64,000 nucleotides of DNA from the NCBI RefSeq assembly GCF_011290365.1, contig NZ_CP049786.1:4879775-4943774 (forward strand), given 5' to 3'. The DNA comes from Leclercia sp. 29361 (GTDB taxonomy: Bacteria; Pseudomonadota; Gammaproteobacteria; Enterobacterales; Enterobacteriaceae). Each line of letters begins with the position of its first letter. Within the stretch, counting starts at the first letter, position 1. This document shows, piece after piece, positions 51,364 to 61,219 of this stretch. A model generated the notes under the pieces. The model was given only the letters and a program-made list of their open reading frames with translations, searched no databases and had not been told where the DNA came from. The position numbers and the translations under genes were made by a program.

Positions 51364-52698
51364 ATGAGTCAACAACACACTACCCAGTCTTCTGGCGCGG
51401 GTTTGCTTGAGCGCGTGTTTAAACTGCGCGAACACGGCACGACGGCACGCACCGAAGTGATCGCCGGTTTCACCACCTTCCTGACGATGGTCTATATCGT
51501 TTTCGTGAACCCGCAAATTCTGGGCGTTGCTGGCATGGATACCAGCGCCGTCTTCGTTACGACCTGTTTGATCGCCGCCTTCGGCAGCATCCTGATGGGA
51601 CTGTTCGCTAACCTGCCGGTTGCTCTGGCACCGGCGATGGGTCTGAACGCCTTCTTCGCCTTTGTGGTGGTTCAGGCGATGGGCCTGCCGTGGCAGGTGG
51701 GGATGGGCGCTATCTTCTGGGGCGCCGTCGGTCTGCTGATCCTGACCATTTTCCGCGTGCGTTACTGGATGATTGCCAATATTCCCGTCAGCCTGCGTGT
51801 GGGCATCACCAGCGGTATTGGCCTGTTCATCGGCATGATGGGGCTGAAAAACGCCGGTGTGATCGTGGCGAACCCGGAAACCCTGGTCAGCATCGGTAAA
51901 CTGACCTCCCACAGCGTGCTGCTGGGCGTGCTGGGCTTCTTCATCATTGCGATTCTGGCCTCACGTAACATTCACGCGGCGGTGCTGGTCTCCATTATTG
52001 TGACCACCCTGCTGGGCTGGATGCTGGGCGATGTGCAGTACAGCGGCATTGTCTCCGCGCCGCCGAGCGTCACTACCGTGATCGGCCATGTCGATCTGGC
52101 GGGCTCGCTGAACCTGGGTCTGGCCGGGGTGATCTTCTCCTTCATGCTGGTGAACCTGTTTGACTCCTCCGGGACGCTGATCGGCGTGACCGATAAAGCC
52201 GGGCTGGCGGACGAGAAGGGCAAATTCCCGCGCATGAAGCAGGCGCTGTATGTGGACAGCATCTCTTCCGTGGCCGGTTCCTTTATTGGCACCTCGTCCG
52301 TAACGGCCTACATCGAATCCTCTTCCGGTGTCTCTGTCGGTGGCCGTACCGGTCTGACCGCCGTGGTGGTTGGTCTGCTGTTCCTGCTGGTGATCTTCCT
52401 GTCACCGCTGGCGGGCATGGTGCCGCCGTACGCCGCCGCGGGCGCGCTGATCTACGTGGGCGTGCTGATGACCTCCAGCCTGTCGCGCGTGAAGTGGGAC
52501 GATCTGACCGAAGCGGTTCCGGCGTTTATTACCGCGGTGATGATGCCGTTCAGCTTCTCCATCACCGAAGGGATTGCGCTGGGCTTTATCTCTTACTGCG
52601 TGATGAAGGCGGGCACCGGACGCTGGCGTGAAATCAGCCCGTGCGTGATGGTCGTTGCGCTGCTGTTCGTGCTGAAGATTGCGTTTATTGATGCGTAA
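51364..52698 (+). CDS. adeP: Adenine permease AdeP (YieG/PurP)
   Basis: High-affinity adenine:proton symporter of the NCS2 AzgA-like family. It has 444 residues and about 12-14 membrane segments. Family motifs include PAMGLNAFFAFVVVQAMGL in TM3, FDSSGTLIGVTDKAGL, and SITEGIALGFISYCVM near the end. Two ATGs occur in a row (51361, 51364); I use the second because MSQQHTTQ aligns with the E. coli start, but either would work. Monocistronic with its own terminator. Confidence 0.95.
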   Translation: MSQQHTTQSSGAGLLERVFKLREHGTTARTEVIAGFTTFLTMVYIVFVNPQILGVAGMDTSAVFVTTCLIAAFGSILMGLFANLPVALAPAMGLNAFFAFVVVQAMGLPWQVGMGAIFWGAVGLLILTIFRVRYWMIANIPVSLRVGITSGIGLFIGMMGLKNAGVIVANPETLVSIGKLTSHSVLLGVLGFFIIAILASRNIHAAVLVSIIVTTLLGWMLGDVQYSGIVSAPPSVTTVIGHVDLAGSLNLGLAGVIFSFMLVNLFDSSGTLIGVTDKAGLADEKGKFPRMKQALYVDSISSVAGSFIGTSSVTAYIESSSGVSVGGRTGLTAVVVGLLFLLVIFLSPLAGMVPPYAAAGALIYVGVLMTSSLSRVKWDDLTEAVPAFITAVMMPFSFSITEGIALGFISYCVMKAGTGRWREISPCVMVVALLFVLKIAFIDA

Positions 52699-52706
52699 CA
52701 AACAGC

Positions 52707-52731
52707 AAGCCCTTTTCTAAGAAAAGGGCTT
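52707..52731. terminator. adeP terminator
   Basis: 11-bp stem AAGCCCTTTTC / GAAAAGGGCTT with a TAA loop, 8 bases after the adeP stop. It has short T and A tracts, so it may work in both directions and serve convergent chrR too. Confidence 0.8.
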
Positions 52732-52739
52732 TAGTGTTT

Positions 52740-52794
52740 GCACCCTCTCCCCGTGGGAGAGGGCCGGGGTGAGGGCTCCAGCCCTCAACTCCCC
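52740..52794. repeat. GC-rich intergenic palindrome between adeP and chrR
   Basis: CACCCTCTCCCCGTGGGAGAGGG then CCGGGGTGAGGGCTCCAGCCCTC: two nested palindromes of a type widespread between enterobacterial genes; the copy after glmU at 40613 is related. It abuts the chrR stop codon. Confidence 0.65.
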
Positions 52795-53361
52795 CTACGC
52801 TTTAACCCGCTGAATATACTTCCCAAACGCGCTCAATTGCCCGCTCAGATGATCCAGCGTGCTCTGGTCAATCACTTCACCCGTCTGCGGGTCGACCTTA
52901 TTCTGAATCACGCCGCCCATAAATTCCGGCTTGTTCATCACCATCGCATCCAGGAACACCAGGATCTGGCGCAGATGATACTGACAGCGTGCGCCGCCAA
53001 TCGCCCCCATGGAGCTGGTCTGGATCAGCACCGGTTTACCTGCCAGCGGCTGGTCCGGCAGGCGGGAGAGCCAGTCAATGGCGTTCTTCAGGCCACCCGG
53101 CACGGAGTAGTTATATTCCGGAGTGACAATCACCACGCCGTCCGCTTCGCGGATCTGCGCCGCCAGCGCTTCTACGGCAGCCGGGAACCCCTCTTCCTGC
53201 TGCACATCCGCGTCATACAGCGGAATATCGCCAATCGACGGCAGAGCGCTAATCTCCATGCCCTCGGGCGCCAGCTTCGGCAGCGTGCGGGCAACCATCC
53301 CGTTGAATGAACCCTTGCGCAGGCTTCCCAGTAACGTAACAACCTTTAACGTATCAGACAT
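52795..53361 (-). CDS. chrR: NAD(P)H-dependent FMN reductase / quinone reductase ChrR (YieF)
   Basis: Flavoprotein that reduces quinones, chromate and other metals and protects against oxidative stress. It has 188 residues as in E. coli. The FMN phosphate loop GSLRKGSFN is at residues 11-19, and TPEYNYSVPGGLKNAIDWLS is the family motif. The frame extends upstream to 53484 inside yieE, but ATG 53361 (MSDTLKVVTLLGS) is preceded by AAGGAG and fits. It is downstream of yieE with a 20-base gap, likely one operon. Confidence 0.95.
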   Translation of the reverse strand: MSDTLKVVTLLGSLRKGSFNGMVARTLPKLAPEGMEISALPSIGDIPLYDADVQQEEGFPAAVEALAAQIREADGVVIVTPEYNYSVPGGLKNAIDWLSRLPDQPLAGKPVLIQTSSMGAIGGARCQYHLRQILVFLDAMVMNKPEFMGGVIQNKVDPQTGEVIDQSTLDHLSGQLSAFGKYIQRVKA

Positions 53362-53381
53362 CACTACTCCTTCTTGAAAGG

Positions 53382-54128
53382 TCAGGTGAGGATAATCGCT
53401 TTTTCCGCCGGGAGACTGGTCAGACGCATCAGGCGTGCGGCCGGTTCGTTCGCGCGGGCGGGGACGTCCGGCAGACTGTGCCATCCGAGGCGGCTGTCGA
53501 ACTCCCAGATTTTTAGCCGTTCAATGGCCGGGGTAACGGCAATAGACCAGATCAGGACATCTTCGGCGTCGCTTAAGGCTTCAACCTGGGCGGCTCTGGC
53601 GGCCCGCAGGCGACCGGAGCCCGGTAACAGTTGCAGCAGGCTGGCGCAATCACTGGCATCGCCTGAAAGCTTACGGATGCTCTGGCGCAGGGTAATCAGC
53701 TGCGCTCTGGCTTCGTGGGGATCGTTCTGGTTACGCACCCATAAGTTCTCATTGCTGGAGAGCGGGTAGATGTCATGGGCGTGGGATCCATCCGGGCTGC
53801 GGAATGCCCGCTGCAGCTCCATATCCAGACCGCAATCGCCTTCAGTCGTCAGCGCCAGGCCCACGATATTGCCGGCGTAGGCAATGGAAAAACGGGGAAG
53901 CTCCGGATCGGCAAACACCGGTCGTCCCTCGGGCTCGGTGATCACGTCCGGCAGCTCGCTGGTGCCATAAAGCATAAACAACAGTTCAGCCAGCAGCATC
54001 CGGGAAGCCAAAAACCGTGTGCGGCGATGTTCAGGAAGCTTCCGCGCGTCGTTATAACAGGATGAAGAGAGTCTGGTTGAGACCAGCCGTCCCTCGGTCA
54101 GCTTCCCTCTTGCAAAATGCGTAGCCAT
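53382..54128 (-). CDS. yieE: Putative 4'-phosphopantetheinyl transferase YieE
   Basis: Sfp/HetI-type transferase family member; it would attach phosphopantetheine to a carrier protein. It has 248 residues. The family core FSIAYAGNIVGLALTTEGDCG followed by LDMELQ contains the metal-binding Asp and Glu. The partner carrier protein is unknown. I chose ATG 54128 (MATHFARG), preceded by GGAG eight bases away, over the ATG four codons upstream (54140). Upstream gene of the yieE-chrR pair. Confidence 0.88.
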   Translation of the reverse strand: MATHFARGKLTEGRLVSTRLSSSCYNDARKLPEHRRTRFLASRMLLAELLFMLYGTSELPDVITEPEGRPVFADPELPRFSIAYAGNIVGLALTTEGDCGLDMELQRAFRSPDGSHAHDIYPLSSNENLWVRNQNDPHEARAQLITLRQSIRKLSGDASDCASLLQLLPGSGRLRAARAAQVEALSDAEDVLIWSIAVTPAIERLKIWEFDSRLGWHSLPDVPARANEPAARLMRLTSLPAEKAIILT

Positions 54129-54271
54129 TTTTCGCTCCATGATAATGGTCAGTAGTTGGGTTAAACGGTTACATGATTATCGCTTAACTCGCTTACTGTT
54201 TTAATGGCTAAATGGAGGTAAGGGAAGTTTTGCGGCGGAACTTTACATTTTCTTAGGCAAAATCAGGGGTC

Positions 54272-55234
54272 TTAGCGCAGCGGCGGGCCGTACAGCGCCT
54301 TGATCGTCTCTCTCAGCCAGAGGATTTTGGGATTGTGACTGTTACGCTTATGCCAGATCAGGGTGAAGGGCACGGTGAGCTTCTGGGCCTGGGCTTCATC
54401 AATGGGGATCGGCAGGGCGATCAGCTTTCGCTGGTGGAGTTGATTGTAGTGTTGGCAGTAATGCGGGGCGGTGGCAATGTAGTTATGACCCGGCTGCGCC
54501 GCCATAAACATCGACTGCTCGAACCCCGGCAGGCTCATGGCGATATTGCGCGGACGCCCCATCTCCCTCAGCACTTCATCCAGCGCCCAGGTATCGCTGC
54601 GCTCCCAGAAGATGCTGATATGCGGGTAGCGCAGGAAGGTCTCGAGATTCCACTCCTCCTGCAGCGCGGGATGGTCTTCGCGCAGATAGACGCAGGGACG
54701 ATCGCTGAACAAAATTTCGTAGTCGATAAACCACGGCATCAGCTTTAACAGCTCCCGGGAGCGGGGGTGCGTTTCGCGCCCGGTAAAACCGAGATCGACC
54801 TCTCCCCGGGTAATGGCGTCCAGCGAATCGTAATCCCAGTGGCGCATCTTCACCGTGGCCTGCGGGTAACGCTGGTTTACCTGCTCCAGCAGAGTGTTAA
54901 AGCGGATCAGCATCAGCGGCGTTTCCGCCGCCAGCTCAAACGTCAGGCCGCCAGGGGAGTCATGGTGGAATTTATCGAGGATCTGGTTGCCAATCTGCAT
55001 CCAGTCGGCCAGATCCTGCTCCAGACTCGTCGTCAGCGGCGTCGGCAGCAGCCCCAGCGGGGTCTTCACAAACAGCGGATCGTCAAACCAGTCGCGCAGC
55101 TTCGCCAGCGATTTACTTACCGCGGACGGGGTGACGTTCATCCGTTTCGCGGCTTTGGTAACGCTGCGTTCCTGCAGCAAAAGCTGCAGGCACAACAACA
55201 GGTTAAGATCGAGACTGCTGAGGGGCTTCTTCAT
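54272..55234 (-). CDS. yidZ: LysR-family transcriptional regulator YidZ
   Basis: 320-residue LysR-type regulator: winged helix-turn-helix in residues 8-65 ([23 protein letters not shown]) and a C-terminal effector domain. In E. coli it is linked to anaerobic nitric oxide resistance; its targets are not clear. The start [14 protein letters not shown] lies inside the end of mdtL (32-base overlap, same strand), so the two are probably co-transcribed and translationally coupled. Confidence 0.93.
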   Translation of the reverse strand: MKKPLSSLDLNLLLCLQLLLQERSVTKAAKRMNVTPSAVSKSLAKLRDWFDDPLFVKTPLGLLPTPLTTSLEQDLADWMQIGNQILDKFHHDSPGGLTFELAAETPLMLIRFNTLLEQVNQRYPQATVKMRHWDYDSLDAITRGEVDLGFTGRETHPRSRELLKLMPWFIDYEILFSDRPCVYLREDHPALQEEWNLETFLRYPHISIFWERSDTWALDEVLREMGRPRNIAMSLPGFEQSMFMAAQPGHNYIATAPHYCQHYNQLHQRKLIALPIPIDEAQAQKLTVPFTLIWHKRNSHNPKILWLRETIKALYGPPLR

Positions 55235-56378
55235 GGTGCGCTGTGGGCCGGATAAGCAAAAGGAGGAGGATGCAAAGCATGCTACAGCCAATCAGCACCC
55301 CGATCAGCATATTCAGTGCATTCAACCCGATTATGGCCGCCAGCCAAATCCACAGCGACGAACCGCAGACCTGGGCGATACCCAGCACCGAGCTTGCCAC
55401 CCCGGCGCGCAGGGCAAACGGGCCCAGCGCCTGGCTCATCGCCACGCCAAAGCCCACTGAGAACCCGGCACAGATCAGGGTAATACCCGCCAGCATCAGG
55501 GCATTGGAACTGGCGGTCGCCAGCAGTCCGCCTGCCGCCAGGAACAGCACCTGTGAGGTGAGCATCAAGGTGCGCTGTTTAAAGAGGTTCAGAGCGAACG
55601 GCGTTGAGAAGGAGACGGCCATACTGACCAGCGCGGTTAAGGCCATCACCGTGGAATACTCCCCGCGATCAAAGCCCATAACTTCCATCAGCAGCACCGG
55701 GGAAACGTTTACATAGGTAAGGATCACCGCCACGCTCAGGGTGGTGACCAGCAGTCGGCTGATAAAGAAGCGGTTGAGCAGCTTCTCTTCCGGCGGGACC
55801 GACGCGGAATGTCCCCGGTTGTTCGCTCCGGGATGGGTCTCTTTCAGGACCGTAATCGACAGGATAAAGACCAGCATCCCCATTGCTGCCATTGTCCAGA
55901 ACAGGCTTTGCCACGGGAACCGCAGCATAATCAGGTAACCCACCACCGGTGCCAGCACCGGAATAATGCAGGTGATGCCGTTCATCATGGAGAGCACTTT
56001 GGCGCGGCGCTGGGCGCTTAAGGTATCGCGCAGGATCGCAAAGGCCACCACGTAGCACCCGCCTGCACCGACGCCCTGGATAAAGCGCCCGGTCAGGAAC
56101 AACGTACTCTCTTCGGCTATTGAGCACAGCACGGAGGCCAGGGCAAAAACCACCGCCCCGGTAATGGCGACTGGCTGCCGACCGGTTTTGTCAGCAATCT
56201 TCCCGGCAAACACCATCGACGATGCCATCCCCGCGAGGTAGGCCGAGAACGCGATATGCAGCTGCGCCTCGCTGGCACCGAGATCGCGGGCGATGTGCGG
56301 TAGCCCCACCAGATACATATCAATGCCCGACGGATAAAGCAGCACCAGCGCAAAACTACAAAACAGAAAACGAGCCAT
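55203..56378 (-). CDS. mdtL: MFS multidrug efflux transporter MdtL
   Basis: 12-TM DHA1-family drug:proton antiporter, 391 residues as in E. coli MdtL (chloramphenicol efflux when overproduced). The motif-A loop is [16 protein letters not shown] after TM2, and the motif-C-like helix follows in TM5. ATG 56378 ([22 protein letters not shown]) is used; ten codons farther upstream are open but not family-like. It follows tnaB after a hairpin, and overlaps yidZ. Confidence 0.94.
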   Translation of the reverse strand: MARFLFCSFALVLLYPSGIDMYLVGLPHIARDLGASEAQLHIAFSAYLAGMASSMVFAGKIADKTGRQPVAITGAVVFALASVLCSIAEESTLFLTGRFIQGVGAGGCYVVAFAILRDTLSAQRRAKVLSMMNGITCIIPVLAPVVGYLIMLRFPWQSLFWTMAAMGMLVFILSITVLKETHPGANNRGHSASVPPEEKLLNRFFISRLLVTTLSVAVILTYVNVSPVLLMEVMGFDRGEYSTVMALTALVSMAVSFSTPFALNLFKQRTLMLTSQVLFLAAGGLLATASSNALMLAGITLICAGFSVGFGVAMSQALGPFALRAGVASSVLGIAQVCGSSLWIWLAAIIGLNALNMLIGVLIGCSMLCILLLLLIRPTAHHEEAPQQSRS

Positions 56379-56446
56379 AACACCCCCATAAAGACAGGCA
56401 TGAAGCATAGGGGGAGAAGGGGAAAGTGGCGAGTTGCCATTTGGAC

Positions 56447-56478
56447 AAAGGTGATTTCCTGTGAGGAAATCACCTTTT
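56447..56478. terminator. Hairpin between tnaB and mdtL
   Basis: Perfect 14-bp stem AAAGGTGATTTCCT / AGGAAATCACCTTT with a GTG loop and a further T, 11 bases after the tnaB stop. It ends most tna transcription; read-through would reach mdtL. Confidence 0.85.
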
Positions 56479-56489
56479 GATGAACAGAT

Positions 56490-57746
56490 TCAGCCAAAGC
56501 GCGGTAAGAAATGGAAGGTATTCCCGAACCAGCAAACGATGACCACGATCCCGAACAGGATCACCAGCGAGGGAATAACCCTGCCGCCCCAGACGGTGAA
56601 TGTCTTATTCGGGAATTTTTGTCTCGCTTTCAGGGCGAGGATCGCCGGGACAATCACCGCCCATATGGTTGCGCATAATCCCGCCCCGCCAATACCGTAG
56701 ATAAATCCGTTCGGGAAGATGAGGTAGAGCAGGGTAGGTGGCAGGAAGGTGAGCATAATCGTTTTCAGGCGACCAGACGGTGAATTGTCGAGTTTAAAGA
56801 GGTCGGCAAGATAATCGAACAGGCCCAATGTGACCCCGAAGAACGAGCTGGCCACGGCTAAATTGGAGAAAACCAACAGGCAGAATTCAATCACTCCATG
56901 CTGCCGGGTGCCGAGGAAAGATTTCACCAGCGAATCGACATTGCCTCCCGACGAGATGATCTCACTGAAGCTATCGCGGGTAATATTCCCCATCGTGCAA
57001 TAGAGCCAGAACAGATAGATTAAAAGGGCCAGCAGCGAGCCATAGACAATGCTTTTTATCAGTTTATCTTTTCGCTTACCGTAGCAGATGATCAGGCTGG
57101 GAATGTTGCCATGAAACCCAAACGACGCCAGACAGACGGGCAGGGCCATAAAGATGTAGGGGAAGTAGGTGGTATTGCTGGCCGATGTAACGTTGATATC
57201 TCTCAGGATTGAATAATCGACCTGAAAGAAAAAAGACCCAAATACAACGATAAAGGCGATGATCTTAATCCCTAAAAACAGTGAGGTAATTCGGCTGGCC
57301 GCCAGCGAGCTAAACCATAATACGGCCGCCACGAAGATCGCCGTACAGACACCCACTATCCGGGGATTAACATGCGTTCCCTGATTCATGGCGATGGTTT
57401 CACTGATGATGGCGCCGTTTGCGGAGATATAGGCATACGTCAGAATATAAAGCACAAAGGCGACCGTGAAACCGCTGACGATATTCCACTTATTGCCAAT
57501 CAGATCTTTTGTAATGGTATTAAAGCTTGAACCGACCGGGTAATTTAAATTCGCCTCTAACAATAATAATCCGGAATGAAGCATGGAAAACCAGGCGATA
57601 ATTAAAATAAACGCACCCCAAAAAAACCATGCCCCAGCCAGATCCACGGGTAAAGCAAACATCCCCCCGCCAATAACGGTACCTGCTATAACCATCACAC
57701 CCCATACCGAGGAGTGTTTAGTCTCTAATTCTAAAGCGTTATCCAT
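56490..57746 (-). CDS. tnaB: Low-affinity tryptophan permease TnaB
   Basis: Imports tryptophan for breakdown by TnaA. It has 418 residues and 11 hydrophobic segments, aromatic amino acid permease (HAAAP) family; the N-terminal helix WGVMVIAGTVIGGGMFALP is characteristic. Lower GC than the flanking yid/yie genes but similar to tnaA. It is 90 bases after tnaA in the tnaCAB operon. Confidence 0.96.
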   Translation of the reverse strand: MDNALELETKHSSVWGVMVIAGTVIGGGMFALPVDLAGAWFFWGAFILIIAWFSMLHSGLLLLEANLNYPVGSSFNTITKDLIGNKWNIVSGFTVAFVLYILTYAYISANGAIISETIAMNQGTHVNPRIVGVCTAIFVAAVLWFSSLAASRITSLFLGIKIIAFIVVFGSFFFQVDYSILRDINVTSASNTTYFPYIFMALPVCLASFGFHGNIPSLIICYGKRKDKLIKSIVYGSLLALLIYLFWLYCTMGNITRDSFSEIISSGGNVDSLVKSFLGTRQHGVIEFCLLVFSNLAVASSFFGVTLGLFDYLADLFKLDNSPSGRLKTIMLTFLPPTLLYLIFPNGFIYGIGGAGLCATIWAVIVPAILALKARQKFPNKTFTVWGGRVIPSLVILFGIVVIVCWFGNTFHFLPRFG

Positions 57747-57836
57747 GGTGCCCCCATCAATTATGGTAAGCTTGATGTCGTTGAATTCTTTATTTTGCGG
57801 GTGGCTAAAATTATTTAGCCACCCGGGGACAGAGGG

Positions 57837-59252
57837 TTAAACTTCTTTGAGTCTGGCAGTGAAGTGACGTAATACTTTTGGTTCGTAGGTGAAGGTTAAC
57901 CCTTTAATGTTCATCGCATTCTCTTTAACGTGCTTAAAGGCTTCGACGATGAAATCCATGTGCGACTGCGTATAGGTGGCGCGTGGAATGGTTAAACGCA
58001 GTAACTCTGCCGGGCAGGGTAACTGCTTGCCGGTTTTCGGATCGCGACCTAACAAGAACGAACCGATTTCCACTGCGCGAATGCCCGCCACTTTGTAGAG
58101 CTCACACGCCAGCGCCTGCGCCGGGAACTGTTCTGCCGGAATATGCGGCAAGAGTTTACCGGCATCCACAAAGGCAGCATGTCCGCCCGCCTGCTGACAA
58201 ACCACACCGATGGCTTCCAGGCCGTCGACCAGGTATTGCACCTGATTAATGCGGTATGCCAGCCAGTCCTGGCCCATGCCGTCATGCAGGCCGACAGCCA
58301 GACGTTCCATGGCGCCGCCTTCAAGACCGCCATAGGTCGGGAAGCCCTCCTGCACGACGCACAAGGTTCTGCACTCGGTATAGACGTCGAAATAGTCGTC
58401 ATTCTTAATACACAGCAGGCCACCCATTGGCACCATGGCATCTTTTTTAGCCGACATGGCCAGCATATCCGCGTACTTGTACGTCTCCCGGGTAATTTCC
58501 GCGATGGTCCAGTCTTTATATTCCGCTTCACGTTTTTGAATGAAGTACGCATTCTCGGCGAAGCGCGCGGAGTCCATCACCACCGGGATGTCGTATTTTC
58601 TGGCAATCGCGTACATCGCCTTCAGGTTCGCCAGCGACACCGGCTGTCCACCGGCGGAGTTGCTGGTAATGGTGGCGACGATATAAGGGACGTTGGCTGG
58701 ACCCACTTCTTCGATGCCGTTTTCCAGACCCTGCAGGTCAAAGTTGCCTTTAAAATCGTAACGAATGCCGGTATCAAAGGCTTCCTTGATATACACGTTG
58801 CGCACGGTACAGCCATTTATCTGGCTATGTCCCTGGGTGGTATCAAAAAAGTAGTTAGAGAAGGCGACCATTTTCGTGCGGTCTAATCCCTTCTCCTGCT
58901 CGCGCTTTTTAATCAGCACTGGAATATAGATCTGCTCAGCGCCGCGTCCCTGATGGGTCGGGATAGTATACTGGTAACCGAAAATGCTTTTCACGGCGTC
59001 GGACAGCGCATAATAACTGCGACTTCCGCTATAGGCTTCATCACCGCGCAGCATCGCGGCCTGCATATTCTGTGTGACTGCGCCGGTGCCGCTGTCGGTC
59101 AGTAAATCTATAAAGACGTCTTCGCTATCCAGCAGAAACGGGTTCATGCCGGATTTAATGATGGCGTTGTCGCGATGCTCCCTTGTGGTGCGTTTAACCG
59201 GCTCAATAACTCTGATGCGAAATGGCTCTGGTAAATGTTTGAAGTTTTCCAT
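57837..59252 (-). CDS. tnaA: Tryptophanase TnaA
   Basis: PLP enzyme that splits tryptophan into indole, pyruvate and ammonia, giving carbon, nitrogen and the indole signal. It has 471 residues as in E. coli. The PLP lysine is in [15 protein letters not shown] (Lys270 by E. coli numbering), and [13 protein letters not shown] and [12 protein letters not shown] line the site. The frame runs upstream to 59318, but [15 protein letters not shown] at 59252 is the family start. Preceded by the tnaC leader and a 227-base spacer where Rho ends transcription unless tryptophan is present. Confidence 0.98.
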   Translation of the reverse strand: MENFKHLPEPFRIRVIEPVKRTTREHRDNAIIKSGMNPFLLDSEDVFIDLLTDSGTGAVTQNMQAAMLRGDEAYSGSRSYYALSDAVKSIFGYQYTIPTHQGRGAEQIYIPVLIKKREQEKGLDRTKMVAFSNYFFDTTQGHSQINGCTVRNVYIKEAFDTGIRYDFKGNFDLQGLENGIEEVGPANVPYIVATITSNSAGGQPVSLANLKAMYAIARKYDIPVVMDSARFAENAYFIQKREAEYKDWTIAEITRETYKYADMLAMSAKKDAMVPMGGLLCIKNDDYFDVYTECRTLCVVQEGFPTYGGLEGGAMERLAVGLHDGMGQDWLAYRINQVQYLVDGLEAIGVVCQQAGGHAAFVDAGKLLPHIPAEQFPAQALACELYKVAGIRAVEIGSFLLGRDPKTGKQLPCPAELLRLTIPRATYTQSHMDFIVEAFKHVKENAMNIKGLTFTYEPKVLRHFTARLKEV

Positions 59253-59479
59253 TATATAATTCCTGTTTTTATCGCAGCGGTGCTGGTGGCTATTTTTAAT
59301 AACCATTAATACAGGCATGCCCGGGCAGCCATATTGCTACGCAATCGGGAGAATATATTTCCCCGACATGGGCGTGCAAAGGCGCGATTGCAGTCTTATG
59401 GACGCAATAATTTCAGGTATACCAAATAAATAGAGTGTTAATCTATTCTGGTTGCATAGAGATGAGAGGCGAAGGGAGA

Positions 59480-59557
59480 CTATGGATGGTGATTGACAAT
59501 TTGATTGTCAATATTGAACCACTTAGAGGTGAGGTATGTATTTAAGATAATCGTCAT
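59480..59557 (-). CDS. tnaC: Tryptophanase operon leader peptide TnaC
   Basis: 25-residue leader that senses free tryptophan while in the ribosome and stalls at its stop codon, shielding the message from Rho. It begins MTIILNTYLTSK and continues WFNIDNQIVNHHP. The critical Trp13, Asp17 and Pro25 keep the E. coli spacing (Trp12, Asp16, Pro24), one residue later. GAGGA lies 7 bases before ATG 59557. The stop codon is TAG; E. coli uses TGA. The key residues are the evidence, because so short a frame would otherwise be weak. Confidence 0.92.
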   Translation of the reverse strand: MTIILNTYLTSKWFNIDNQIVNHHP

Positions 59558-59629
59558 TGATTTATCCTCATTAGACACGCTACTACACTATTCGAATGAG
59601 AATATTTGTCTATGCTCAGGTATATTAAT

Positions 59630-59645
59630 TGTGATTGTAATCACA
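59630..59645 (-). promoter_or_regulatory. CRP site of the tna promoter
   Basis: TGTGATTGTAATCACA, a perfect CRP match. On the minus strand a possible -35 TAGACA (59604-59609) and -10 TAGTGT (59582-59587) lie downstream, spaced 16, which puts the site near -60 as in E. coli tna. Catabolite control of tryptophanase is well known. Confidence 0.85.
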
Positions 59646-59693
59646 GAGAATATAATAAGGATATATGTTATTTATTTAGCTAATATTGAAAAC

Positions 59694-59733
59694 AAAAAAG
59701 CCGCAATAACAAGAATGTTATTGCGGCTTTTTT
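59694..59733 (-). terminator. mnmE terminator
   Basis: 11-bp core stem GCCGCAATAAC / GTTATTGCGGC with a 6-base loop, flanked by six A and six T residues, so it is symmetric and strong. It stops the rpmH-to-mnmE transcript before the tna promoter. Confidence 0.93.
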
Positions 59734-59751
59734 GCAGAGGGCTGAAACGGT

Positions 59752-61116
59752 TTATTTTCCGATACAGAAACTTGAGAAGATGCGTCCCAGCAGGTCATCA
59801 GAGGTAAACTCCCCGGTGATCTCGCTTAACGCCTGCTGCGCCAGACGCAGCTCTTCCGCCAGCAGTTCTCCTGCCCAGGCGCCCAGCAGCTGGGCTTTAC
59901 CCTGATCCAGATGCATCGCCGCCTGTTCCAGCGCCTGCAGATGACGACGACGGGCGAGGAAGCCCCCCTCCATGCTGGTATCAAAGCCCATGCTCTGCTT
60001 CAGATGGTTGCGCAGCGCATCCACGCCCTCACCGGTACGCGCCGACAGGCGGATTAGTGAGTGACCATTCACATCACTCAGGCCCAGTGTCTCACCGGTG
60101 ACGTCGGCTTTGTTACGCACCACGGTGATCGGCAGTTTCGCTGGCAGACGGGCGATAAAGTCCGGCCAGATCTCCGCCGGGTCGATCGCCGCGGTGGTGG
60201 TGCCATCCACCATAAACAGCACCCGGTCAGCCTGCTCGATCTCCTGCCAGGCGCGCTCGATACCGATGCGCTCCACTTCGTCGCTGGCATCGCGCAGCCC
60301 GGCGGTGTCGATGATATGCAGCGGCATCCCGTCGATGTGAATATGCTCCCGTAGCACGTCGCGGGTGGTACCGGCGATGTCGGTCACAATCGCCGCTTCA
60401 CGGCCCGCCAGGGCGTTCAGCAGGCTCGATTTCCCGGCGTTCGGACGCCCGGCAATCACCACCTTCATCCCTTCGCGCAGCAGGCTGCCCTGACGCGCTT
60501 CGGCACGCACCGCGTCCAGATCGCTCATTACGTCGTTAAGCTGGGCTTCGATTTTGCCATCGGAGAGGAAGTCGATCTCCTCATCCGGGAAATCAATGGC
60601 CGCTTCCACGTAGATCCGCAGGTGAGTGAGTGCTTCCACAAGGTGGTTCACGCGGTTGGAAAAAGCACCCTGCAGCGAGTTCAGGGCCGAGCGGGCGGCC
60701 TGCTCGGAGCTGGCGTCGATCAGGTCGGCAATCGCCTCGGCCTGGGCCAGATCCAGCTTATCGTTCAGGAAGGCGCGCTCGGAGAACTCACCCGGTTTGG
60801 CGATGCGCAGGCCCGGCAGAGACAGAATGCGTTTCAGCAGCAGGTCGAGGATCACCGGCCCGCCGTGGCCCTGCAGTTCGAGCACGTCTTCACCGGTAAA
60901 GGAGTTCGGGCCCGGGAACCACAGCGCGATGCCCTGGTCCAGCGCCGTACCGTCGGTATCTTTAAACGGCAGATAGTCGGCGTAGCGCGGCTTTGGCTGT
61001 TTACCCAGCACAGCTTCCGCCACCTCGCGCGCCTTCAGGCCGGAGATACGCAGAATGCCCACACCACCGCGTCCCGGTGGGGTTGCCTGGGCGACGATAG
61101 TGTCGTTATGGCTCAT
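59752..61116 (-). CDS. mnmE: tRNA modification GTPase MnmE (TrmE)
   Basis: Partner of MnmG in wobble-uridine modification of tRNA. It has 454 residues as in E. coli: N-terminal folate-binding domain ([20 protein letters not shown]), central helical domain, and a G domain with P-loop [16 protein letters not shown] and NKAD. The C-terminal CIGK contains the essential cysteine. It lies 103 bases after yidC, past a hairpin and a REP unit. Confidence 0.97.
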   Translation of the reverse strand: MSHNDTIVAQATPPGRGGVGILRISGLKAREVAEAVLGKQPKPRYADYLPFKDTDGTALDQGIALWFPGPNSFTGEDVLELQGHGGPVILDLLLKRILSLPGLRIAKPGEFSERAFLNDKLDLAQAEAIADLIDASSEQAARSALNSLQGAFSNRVNHLVEALTHLRIYVEAAIDFPDEEIDFLSDGKIEAQLNDVMSDLDAVRAEARQGSLLREGMKVVIAGRPNAGKSSLLNALAGREAAIVTDIAGTTRDVLREHIHIDGMPLHIIDTAGLRDASDEVERIGIERAWQEIEQADRVLFMVDGTTTAAIDPAEIWPDFIARLPAKLPITVVRNKADVTGETLGLSDVNGHSLIRLSARTGEGVDALRNHLKQSMGFDTSMEGGFLARRRHLQALEQAAMHLDQGKAQLLGAWAGELLAEELRLAQQALSEITGEFTSDDLLGRIFSSFCIGK

Positions 61117-61145
61117 GGTTTGTCTCTTCTTAATACAATAAAAAA

Positions 61146-61213
61146 GGCGGTCTATAGACCGCCCTTTAATTTATCTTCCATTTGCCGGGTGGCGCTTCGC
61201 TTACCCGGCCTAC
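61146..61213. repeat. Palindrome and REP unit between yidC and mnmE
   Basis: A perfect palindrome GGCGGTCTATAGACCGCC (61146-61163), with A and T runs on its sides, looks like a weak two-way terminator or attenuator. A REP unit GCCGGGTGGC...TTACCCGGCCTAC (61184-61213) follows. Both lie within the rpmH-rnpA-yidD-yidC-mnmE gene string. Confidence 0.7.
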
Positions 61214-61219
61214 TTAGTG

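Noticed and set aside
51196..51912. N-terminal extension of yieH to 460 codons
   Set aside because: The extra part is antisense to adeP and the YieH family starts at MSQIEAVFFDCDG (51195).
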